From NCBI GenBank assembly GCA_964545345.1, contig CAZJFE010000023.1, positions 1 to 10,908 on the forward strand: DNA of 10,908 nt. The letters are read 5' to 3'. The notes beneath the pieces are model-generated. The model saw nothing but the letters and a program-made list of their open reading frames with translations. It did no database searches and was not told the DNA's origin. The DNA is from JAUSKF01 sp964545345 (GTDB lineage Bacteria; Patescibacteriota; Minisyncoccia; UBA6257; WO2-44-18). The position numbers and the translations under genes were made by a program. Positions 5,808 through 10,908 of the stretch are shown one piece after another (positions within the stretch are counted from its first letter, which is position 1; every line of letters begins with the position of its first letter).

Positions 5808-6389
5808 TTACGAGCGCCATCTTTTGGCATGGATCCAGAGATCCGAATTTTCTTTTGGGTGGTCGTGCCAAATTCTGGCGCTACAGACATCGCACATATG
5901 CGCGAAGGCCGCGAGCGGGCTCATCACCCGTTTTTTACTGGAATAATCATTCAGTTCACCTTCGGCGTATTTGATACCGTTCTTGTGTTCCTCCGTCAGC
6001 GCAATTCCGTATTCCGTCGCCTTCGCGAGCCGGAAATTATGGCGTTGTTCTTTGGTCTGAAGGCTCGGATCATCTGCCTGTCCGTTGGCCTTCATTTCAT
6101 ATTTCCAGGGTTTTTCCAGGTCGTGGATGAACAGAACCAACAGGGCATCGGAAAGTGAGAAGGGTAGAGGTCGCACTGTTCCTAGAGATTCGTGGAGAGC
6201 CAGCGCGACATTCATCACTTCGATGACATGATCAACATAACCGCCGGGCCAGGATTGATGATTGTGGCTGGATCCGGGCGTTTTTTCCCAGAGCTTTCGG
6301 TTTTCGTGGTACAACTTTTCGCAGGCACGCCGGTTTGGTTCATCAATTTTCGCCAGCAGATATTCCATTCGCAAGTAATTAGTCGGCAA
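5808..6389 (-). CDS. HD-domain protein, probable metal-dependent phosphohydrolase
   Basis: This 193-residue protein has an HD-superfamily pattern: HNHQSWPGGYVDHV (42-55) supplies the first metal-ligand histidine, H89-D90 in FIHDLEKP is the HD doublet, H135 is a possible further ligand, and HMCDVCSAR (164-172) supplies the distal D167. HD proteins hydrolyse phosphate esters of nucleotides or nucleic acids; the substrate here cannot be told. The GGYVDHV form recalls, from memory, HD proteins carried by phages, but no other phage gene is nearby. The start is TTG at 6389-6387, chosen for the strong Shine-Dalgarno AAAAGGAG six bases upstream; an in-frame ATG seven codons later lacks one. It is the only minus-strand gene here, with its own promoter and a shared terminator. 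Confidence 0.82.
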   Translation of the reverse strand: MPTNYLRMEYLLAKIDEPNRRACEKLYHENRKLWEKTPGSSHNHQSWPGGYVDHVIEVMNVALALHESLGTVRPLPFSLSDALLVLFIHDLEKPWKYEMKANGQADDPSLQTKEQRHNFRLAKATEYGIALTEEHKNGIKYAEGELNDYSSKKRVMSPLAAFAHMCDVCSARIWHDHPKENSDLWIHAKRWRS

Positions 6390-6395
6390 GCTTGT

Positions 6396-6403
6396 CTCCT
6401 TTT
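6396..6403 (-). promoter_or_regulatory. Ribosome binding site fixing a TTG start
   Basis: On the minus strand AAAAGGAG lies 6 bases before TTG (6389-6387). This is the best Shine-Dalgarno in the window and decides the start of the HD-domain gene. Confidence 0.75.
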
Positions 6404-6422
6404 AATGAAATGAGCCTTAGTT

Positions 6423-6450
6423 ATTTTGTCAGTTATTCATTCATTGTCAA
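6423..6450 (-). promoter_or_regulatory. Promoter of the HD-domain gene
   Basis: Read on the minus strand, a consensus -35 TTGACA (6450-6445) is followed after 16 bases by CAAAAT (6428-6423), which matches four of six -10 positions. Transcription would start near 6416, leaving about 27 bases to the TTG start. It is divergent from comM. Confidence 0.55.
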
Positions 6451-6490
6451 TATTTACAAACTCTAAGGACTTTATAGACTTAGTTCCAAT

Positions 6491-8023
6491 ATGTCGAATC
6501 TTTCCAAGGTTTTTTCGGCGGAATTGGATGGAATTGATGCTCGTTTGATTGAGGTGGAAACGGATATAAACACCGGTCTGCACTCCTTTACTATAGTAGG
6601 GCTCGCCGATAAGGCGCTTTCGGAAGCCAAAGAGCGGGTTAATTCCGCTTTAAAAAACGTGGGCGTGAAAGCGCCGAACCGGGAGAACCGGAAGATCGTG
6701 GTGAATCTCGCGCCCGCCGATTTGAAAAAGAACGGTTCGCGCCACGATCTGGCGATCGCCGTGGGTTATTTATTGGCCACGAAGCAGATAAAAACTTTTG
6801 AAACTAAAGATAAAATTTTCGTTGGCGAGTTGGCGTTGAGCGGAGCATTGCGTCCAGTGAACGGCGCCCTAAGCATTGCTCGTTTAGCGAAGAAGCGGGG
6901 ATTTCAATATGTATTTTTACCGAAAGAAAACGCCGGCGAGGCGGCGATGATTCCGGATATTGAAGTCGTCCCGGTGGATAATCTGGAAGAATTGATTTCG
7001 CATTTGGAGGATCGGAAAAATATCGCGATTCATATGGAGACGAAGATTGAGTTTTCCGCTCCCGGAGGATTTCCGGATTTATCGGAAGTGAAAGGCCAGG
7101 AGCATGCCAAACGGGCTTTAATGATTGCCGCCGCGGGCGGACATAATTTAATTATGGTTGGCCCGCCGGGTACCGGGAAAACTATGCTGGCTCAAGCCCT
7201 GAATTCTATTTTGCCGGAGCCAACTTTGGACGAGGCGATTGAGATGACGCAAATTCACAGCGCCGCCGGATCACTGGGTGACCATTCCTATATCGGATTT
7301 CGTCCGTTCCGCGCCCCGCATCACACCGCCTCTCCGGTGGCGGTAGTCGGCGGCGGTCAAAATCCAAAACCGGGCGAGATCAGTTTGGCGCACCGTGGAG
7401 TTTTATTTTTGGATGAGCTGCCGGAATTCCGCCGGGATCTTTTGGAATCTTTACGCCAGCCGTTGGAGACCGGCAAGGTTACTGTTTCCCGGGTGCGGCA
7501 GAGTTTGGATTTCCCGAGCAAATTTATTTTAGTGGCGGCGATGAATCCCTGCCCTTGCGGTTACAGTGGAGATTTAGAAAAAGAATGCCGATGCGCGGCG
7601 TTTGAGGTTTTGCGTTATCAGAAAAAAGTCTCCGGCCCGTTGTTAGACCGCATTGATCTGCAAATCAATGTGCCACGATTAAAAATTGAGGAATTGCGGA
7701 CGGCGAAAGCGAGCGGTTCGGAGGGAATCCGCCAAAAGGTGGTGGAGGCGCGCCAAACACAGGCAAAGCGGTTAGCCGGGCAGAAGGCCCTGACTAATTC
7801 CGAGATGAGTTCTAAATTGACGGAGAAGCTGGTGAATCTGGATCAATCTGCTGACGATTTCATTAAATCTGTTTTTGATAAATCTTTAATTTCCACGCGC
7901 GGTTATTACCGGATTCTGAAAGTGGCGCGCACGATCGCCGATTTGGATCATTCTGAAGAAGTTAACCAGGGCCATTTGGCGGAGGCTTTTAATTATCGGG
8001 TAAGATCGGCCGAAGTCAGTTAA
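6491..8023 (+). CDS. comM: ComM / YifB-family AAA+ ATPase (Mg-chelatase-like)
   Basis: ComM is a hexameric helicase that promotes branch migration when incoming single-stranded DNA is integrated during natural transformation; it was long annotated as a magnesium-chelatase-like protein. The 510 residues are standard length. An N-terminal ChlI-like domain (about 18-140) carries GLADKALSEAKERVNSAL and the NLAPADLKKNGSRHDLAIAVG block. The AAA+ core (about 195-395) has Walker A GPPGTGKT at 224-231, Walker B VLFLDE with D308-E309, the family block NPCPCGY (C354, C356) with C366 and C368, and the SGPLLDRIDL segment with an arginine in sensor/finger position. A C-terminal lid domain (about 405-505) follows. 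ATG 6491 gives the usual MSNLSKVFSAEL start. No Shine-Dalgarno is at useful distance; TATAGA at 6473-6478 might be a -10 giving a very short leader. The GNAT-like gene begins 9 bases after the stop. Confidence 0.96.
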   Translation: MSNLSKVFSAELDGIDARLIEVETDINTGLHSFTIVGLADKALSEAKERVNSALKNVGVKAPNRENRKIVVNLAPADLKKNGSRHDLAIAVGYLLATKQIKTFETKDKIFVGELALSGALRPVNGALSIARLAKKRGFQYVFLPKENAGEAAMIPDIEVVPVDNLEELISHLEDRKNIAIHMETKIEFSAPGGFPDLSEVKGQEHAKRALMIAAAGGHNLIMVGPPGTGKTMLAQALNSILPEPTLDEAIEMTQIHSAAGSLGDHSYIGFRPFRAPHHTASPVAVVGGGQNPKPGEISLAHRGVLFLDELPEFRRDLLESLRQPLETGKVTVSRVRQSLDFPSKFILVAAMNPCPCGYSGDLEKECRCAAFEVLRYQKKVSGPLLDRIDLQINVPRLKIEELRTAKASGSEGIRQKVVEARQTQAKRLAGQKALTNSEMSSKLTEKLVNLDQSADDFIKSVFDKSLISTRGYYRILKVARTIADLDHSEEVNQGHLAEAFNYRVRSAEVS

Positions 8024-8032
8024 GATATAGGG

Positions 8033-8527
8033 ATGGATCCGAAAGCGATCGCCAAGACAATATCTGAGGCCTCTCGGAAAGAACTTACGTTGCTTTATTA
8101 TTTGCCGGATGAGTTGGAGCGGGCGATCAATGAAAAACGCGCGGTCATTTTGGAAGAAGAAGGTCGGCTGATTGGCGGTTGTTTTTGGCGGAAGGTTGGT
8201 GATTGGCTGGAGCTGGATACTTTGTATATTTTGCCGGAGTTCCGGGGCAGGGGATACGTCCGGAAACTTTTTTCTCGCGCCAAAGATTATCTTCAGATTA
8301 ATCCTGATTTCAGGAAAGCTTTTTTATTTACTCAGGTGCCGGCGATTAGGAAGATCGTCGCTGAATACGACTTTCAACCGAAAAGATTTTCCCGATTGCC
8401 GTGGAGCGTCTGGTTAAAGATTTTCAAACATCGTCTACATCCGTTGCGGATACTTTCTTATTTCAAGTATTTTCGGGAGTTACGCCGCTTGGGCACCTGG
8501 CAGTTGTTTACTTTTGAAAGGGAGTAA
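8033..8527 (+). CDS. GNAT-fold N-acetyltransferase-like protein
   Basis: The 164-residue protein fits the GNAT superfamily, which moves an acetyl group from acetyl-CoA to an amine. The centre has beta strands RAVILEEEGRLIGGCFW (about 36-52) and LELDTLYILPEF (59-70), then the motif A loop R71-G-R-G74-Y-V76 leading into an alpha helix. The usual R-x-x-G-x-G/A ends in valine here, a mild departure in the pyrophosphate-binding loop. After about residue 120 the chain becomes very basic and aromatic (KIFKHRLHPLRILSYFKYFRELRR), unlike a typical GNAT end and possibly membrane- or nucleic-acid-contacting. The substrate is unknown. The start is 9 bases after comM, so it may share that transcript; TAAGAT (8021-8026), 6 bases before ATG 8033, could also give a leaderless mRNA. 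AGGG touches the ATG and is too close to serve as a Shine-Dalgarno. Confidence 0.8.
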   Translation: MDPKAIAKTISEASRKELTLLYYLPDELERAINEKRAVILEEEGRLIGGCFWRKVGDWLELDTLYILPEFRGRGYVRKLFSRAKDYLQINPDFRKAFLFTQVPAIRKIVAEYDFQPKRFSRLPWSVWLKIFKHRLHPLRILSYFKYFRELRRLGTWQLFTFERE

Positions 8528-8530
8528 ACT

Positions 8531-8560
8531 TTGACAGCGGCCCATTCAAGCGAGTACCCT
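8531..8560 (+). promoter_or_regulatory. Candidate promoter for the formyltransferase gene
   Basis: A perfect -35 TTGACA (8531-8536) is followed after 18 bases by TACCCT (8555-8560), a weak -10. It lies in the 59-base gap before the formyltransferase gene. The poor -10 keeps confidence low. Confidence 0.35.
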
Positions 8561-8586
8561 TAGGACAGATTCTTTGAACTAGGCCA

Positions 8587-9405
8587 ATGAAAATCTACCT
8601 GCTGGTGGGGAAGTGTCCGCTCGCGCCAATCTTAGTTGGCAATCTGGCGAAGACCGGATTAGTGGAAGGAGTTTTTGTTGAGCGCGGTTACATTCGTGGT
8701 GGCAATGCCATCAGTATTTTTTTTAATATTGTCCGGCGTTCCGGCTGGCGCTTTGCTTTCGCGGAAACCATCGCCGTTTTAACCGCCTGGATTTTTCATC
8801 GCCTGAAAAAATTTTTCCGGATAAATAAACTTCCGTTGGTCAGCGATTTTTCCGGCGTGTCTTACATCAAGGATGTTCACGGCGAAAAGTTTTTAGGAAA
8901 GTTCCGCGGTTTGCATCCGGATTTGTTGGTAATGGCTCGGTACAACAAGATTGTTTCGCAGAAACTGATGAACATTCCAAGACTAGGAACAATAAATTGC
9001 CACACCGGCGTCCTTCCTGCTTATCGTGGACTTTCTTCTACTTTTCATTCGTTGCGCAACCATTCGTCGGTTATTGGAGCTACCATTCATAAGGCGATTC
9101 CCAAGATTGATGGCGGAGTGATCTATCGACGTGGCGAGCGTAGCGTGGAAGCGGGGGAGAGTTTGCTTGCTCACGAACTGGCGACGTATCAATGCGCCGG
9201 CGAGGTTCTGATGGGATGTTTGAAAGATGTCGCGCGCGATAACGCGGGGATCCAACGCTTTGATATTTATGACAGCTTGTCCGAAGCGGGCCAGTCCGGA
9301 AGCTACTTTACCTGGCCGACTAAACAGGAAGTAGCCGATTTTTTGAAGTCCGGCCGAAAATTGTGGCGTTTCCGAGATTTTCTAACTCTTTGGCGTTTGC
9401 TCTAA
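8587..9405 (+). CDS. Formyltransferase-family enzyme (Formyl_trans_N fold)
   Basis: Members of this fold use 10-formyltetrahydrofolate to formylate an amine, such as initiator Met-tRNA, GAR or amino sugars. The 272-residue protein keeps the catalytic triad: N137 and H139 in INCHTGVLPAYRG (136-148) and D175 in IDGGVI (174-179). DLLVMARYNKIVS (112-124) is the strand and helix before it. The N-terminus MKIYLLVGKCPLAPILVGNLAKTG begins the Rossmann-like fold, followed by a longer hydrophobic and basic segment (about 42-80). There is no room for the C-terminal tRNA-binding domain of methionyl-tRNA formyltransferase, and it is not plainly PurN, so a small-molecule or sugar amine is a likelier substrate. 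This is inference. No sugar-nucleotide genes are beside it except the nearby GNAT-like gene. The start is ATG 8587, with only a weak AGG before it. A strong terminator follows 9 bases after the stop. Confidence 0.85.
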   Translation: MKIYLLVGKCPLAPILVGNLAKTGLVEGVFVERGYIRGGNAISIFFNIVRRSGWRFAFAETIAVLTAWIFHRLKKFFRINKLPLVSDFSGVSYIKDVHGEKFLGKFRGLHPDLLVMARYNKIVSQKLMNIPRLGTINCHTGVLPAYRGLSSTFHSLRNHSSVIGATIHKAIPKIDGGVIYRRGERSVEAGESLLAHELATYQCAGEVLMGCLKDVARDNAGIQRFDIYDSLSEAGQSGSYFTWPTKQEVADFLKSGRKLWRFRDFLTLWRLL

Positions 9406-9414
9406 ATACTTCAA

Positions 9415-9437
9415 CCCCCGCTCAACGGGGGCTTTTT
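9415..9437 (+). terminator. Rho-independent terminator after the formyltransferase gene
   Basis: CCCCCG (9415-9420), loop CTCAA, CGGGGG (9426-9431), then CTTTTT. The perfect GC stem and T-tract lie 9 bases after the stop codon. Confidence 0.93.
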
Positions 9438-9442
9438 ATCAC

Positions 9443-9470
9443 TAGACACGCTAAATAAATAGCGTATTAT
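9443..9470 (+). promoter_or_regulatory. Promoter of the serine protease gene
   Basis: TAGACA (9443-9448, five of six) and TATTAT (9465-9470, five of six) are 16 bases apart. Transcription would begin near 9477, about 22 bases before GTG 9499. It follows directly after the previous terminator, so the gene forms its own unit. Confidence 0.65.
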
Positions 9471-9485
9471 TATAGTAGTTTCTTT

Positions 9486-9490
9486 GAGGT
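9486..9490 (+). promoter_or_regulatory. Ribosome binding site deciding a GTG start
   Basis: GAGGT lies 8 bases before GTG 9499. It overlaps the upstream in-frame TTG (9484), which argues that translation starts at the GTG. Confidence 0.6.
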
Positions 9491-9498
9491 ACCGTCCG

Positions 9499-10788
9499 GT
9501 GAAATTGTATAAATATTTTGTGATTTTGTTGGCGATCGTTCTGTTGTCGGGCGTTTGTTTTGCTGAGGAGGCCGTCCCCACTAATCCGGTTGGAGAAGTT
9601 CCTTGTCCGGAATGTGATAACAAACTGGAAGCTACGGTTATTGCTGATCTTTATTCCAAGTCTATCGTGGACGTCTCCACAATTATCCGTTACGAGTTTG
9701 GCTCGATTGAGTTTGGCGGAAGCGGATTTTATATTGATGAAAATGCCCGACTTCTGACGAACGCGCACGTGGTCTCCGATCCTTTTGAAGAGAGGGATTA
9801 CATCTCTCTGATGGTTACCAACAATATTGATAACGGCGTGAAGTGTTGGGTGGTGGTTGATGGCCAGAAGGTTGAGCGAAAGTATGCTGATTTGCTGGGC
9901 ATGTTCGCTATGGGCGACATGAAGCCGATCTCGTTTGAGTATTGGGTGATCATGGGTAATCGCAAGTACAAGGCGGAATTGATTGGCTCGGATAAATACC
10001 GAGACGCCGCGATGCTCAGAGTTTTGGATATTGAACGAAAAGATTACACCCCGTGCAAGCTTGGTAATTCGGACTTGGTGAAAGTCGGCGAAGAGGCCTA
10101 TGCTTTCGGCGCTCCCTACGGCCTGAGCAAAACTTTCACTTCCGGACACATTAGCGCTCTGCATCGCTACATTGACTTGAATTACGTAGAAGATTTCATC
10201 CAGATGGACACGCCGATCAATCCCGGTAACTCGGGTAGCCCGCTGATTAACGCGCGGGGCGAAGTGATCGGTATCAATGCCGCCGGAGTCCGTGGGGCCA
10301 ACAACCTGGGTTTTGCCATCGCGATTAATTTCGTGAACGTGGAAAAACTTGGTAAGGGTGGAGTGGTCAAGATCGGATACTTCGGAGGTGAAGTAATGCT
10401 GGATAACTTCCCGCGCACCGGTACTCCTGGCGAGCCCGGGTTCAGAGATCTAGCCGCGCTGAACACCATGACCGACATTGATCATCTTCGTTCGCTAGAA
10501 CTATTGGCGAACCTGACCTACCCGAATGGCGATGATAAGGAAAATCGCGCGCTGACCCTGAACGCTGAAAACGATTCTCCGGCGGGAAAAGCTCTGCTGA
10601 AGCGAGGCGACTTGGTGGTTAAGTTCAACGGCAAGCCCGTGAAGAGCGGTCGCGATGTGCGCCTTGGGATTCTGGAATCCGAAGCTGGAAAAGAATTTGA
10701 AGTTGAGGTTCGTCGGGTGGAGAAGGGATCCATCCAGGAACTGACCTTGAAGGTTACGCTTCTGAAGGAAAAGCCGAAGAAGCAGTAA
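9499..10788 (+). CDS. Exported HtrA/Deg-like serine protease with PDZ domain
   Basis: HtrA-type proteases degrade or check misfolded proteins outside the cytoplasm. From GTG 9499 the product is 429 residues and begins MKLYKYFVILLAIVLLSGVC, with a likely signal peptide cleaved after A22. The trypsin-like triad is H90 (LTNAHVVSD), D169 (RDAAMLRV) and S245 (GNSGSP); the D-to-S distance of 76 matches E. coli DegP (75). The H-to-D distance is 79 instead of about 30, so roughly 50 residues are inserted (about 98-155). One PDZ-like domain follows (about 350-425; GDLVVKFNGKPVKSGRDV). C36-P-E-C39 just after the signal peptide could form a disulfide or bind metal. An in-frame TTG at 9484 would add five residues but overlaps the Shine-Dalgarno. 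Whether it is membrane-bound by an uncleaved N-terminus is open. The gene is monocistronic, with its own promoter and terminator. Confidence 0.92.
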   Translation: MKLYKYFVILLAIVLLSGVCFAEEAVPTNPVGEVPCPECDNKLEATVIADLYSKSIVDVSTIIRYEFGSIEFGGSGFYIDENARLLTNAHVVSDPFEERDYISLMVTNNIDNGVKCWVVVDGQKVERKYADLLGMFAMGDMKPISFEYWVIMGNRKYKAELIGSDKYRDAAMLRVLDIERKDYTPCKLGNSDLVKVGEEAYAFGAPYGLSKTFTSGHISALHRYIDLNYVEDFIQMDTPINPGNSGSPLINARGEVIGINAAGVRGANNLGFAIAINFVNVEKLGKGGVVKIGYFGGEVMLDNFPRTGTPGEPGFRDLAALNTMTDIDHLRSLELLANLTYPNGDDKENRALTLNAENDSPAGKALLKRGDLVVKFNGKPVKSGRDVRLGILESEAGKEFEVEVRRVEKGSIQELTLKVTLLKEKPKKQ

Positions 10789-10793
10789 ATTAG

Positions 10794-10819
10794 AAGGCCC
10801 CCATAATAGGGGCCTTTTT
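10794..10819 (+). terminator. Rho-independent terminator after the protease gene
   Basis: AAGGCCCC (10794-10801) pairs with GGGGCCTT (10809-10816) around a 7-base loop and runs into TTTTT (10815-10819). It starts 5 bases after the protease stop codon. Confidence 0.94.
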
Positions 10820-10835
10820 ATTCGCAAAAAGGGTG

Positions 10836-10863
10836 TTGACATGGAATATGGCAGGTGTATACT
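10836..10863 (+). promoter_or_regulatory. Strong near-consensus sigma-70-type promoter
   Basis: A perfect -35 TTGACA (10836-10841), a 16-base spacer and TATACT (10858-10863, five of six) form the best promoter in the window. Transcription should start near 10870 and drive whatever lies past the window edge. Confidence 0.85.
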
Positions 10864-10893
10864 TATCCCTACGAATGACATTACTGTTTTGCA

Positions 10894-10908
10894 ATGCGGC
10901 GCGCTAAA
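10894..10908 (+). CDS. Possible 5' end of the next gene (partial)
   Basis: ATG 10894 opens a frame reading MRRAK to the last base of the window. It is about 24 bases after the predicted transcription start of a strong promoter. No Shine-Dalgarno precedes it. The basic start would suit a ribosomal protein, but five residues cannot identify anything. Confidence 0.25.

Noticed and set aside
5829..6158. Plus-strand open frame of 109 codons opposite the HD gene
   Set aside because: It is antisense to the HD motif, which has a strong Shine-Dalgarno and promoter; the plus-strand product shows no family features.
5206..6447. Identical 12-mer TTCATTCATTGT at 5206-5217 and 6436-6447
   Set aside because: It is low-complexity sequence, and 12-base matches are expected by chance in a window of this size; no further similarity surrounds them.
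9451..10164. Minus-strand open frame of 237 codons antisense to the protease gene
   Set aside because: It covers the catalytic domain of a well-supported protease and runs across its promoter; the length follows from codon bias on the coding strand.
1..10908. CRISPR array, tRNA, rRNA, insertion sequence or attachment site
   Set aside because: No regularly spaced repeats, cloverleaf or rRNA signature, transposase or integrase frame, or flanking duplications were seen.

Overview
The window looks like chromosomal DNA of a bacterium from the Candidate Phyla Radiation (Patescibacteria), most likely the Parcubacteria group. This rests on the combination of a GT-C/TPR membrane protein of the type common there, a small DksA/TraR-like zinc-finger protein, a one-pass envelope protein of unknown function, ComM, several GTG/TTG starts, -10 boxes placed so close to ATG codons that the mRNAs should be leaderless, and a CCCGCC-TTA-GGCGGG interspersed hairpin. 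TGA ends the second gene (3584-3586), so it is used as a stop codon, which argues against the lineages that read TGA as glycine. The assignment is inference and would need a tree of PNPase or a marker gene.

Layout. 9-3586: polynucleotide phosphorylase, followed 23 bases later by a polytopic membrane protein with a C-terminal TPR-like region, probably one transcript. 3573-3731: a large stem-loop built from 7-base repeats that includes the end of the membrane-protein gene, then an 8-bp inverted repeat with a perfect DnaA-box 9-mer, then an extended -10 box. 3732-5070: a single-pass membrane protein and a DksA/TraR-like zinc-finger protein, each with its own apparently leaderless promoter. 5071-5366: a 296-base gene-free stretch with three hairpins. 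5367-5747: a small unrecognised basic protein, possibly winged-helix. 5767-5793: a bidirectional terminator shared with a convergent HD-domain protein (5808-6389, minus strand). 6390-6490: divergent promoter region. 6491-8527: comM and a GNAT-like gene 9 bases apart. 8587-9405: a formyltransferase-fold enzyme ending in a strong terminator. 9499-10788: an exported HtrA-like serine protease with a PDZ domain, with its own promoter and terminator. 10836-10863: a near-consensus promoter for a gene that begins at the window edge.

Functionally this is mostly housekeeping: RNA decay (PNPase), RNA-polymerase-level regulation (DksA/TraR-like), recombination during DNA uptake (ComM), and envelope functions (GT-C/TPR protein, anchored protein, HtrA-like protease). 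No coherent new multi-gene defence or mobile system is visible. The most unusual parts are the intergenic structures (3573-3703 and 5113-5200), the orphan small protein at 5367 and the long insertion in the protease domain.
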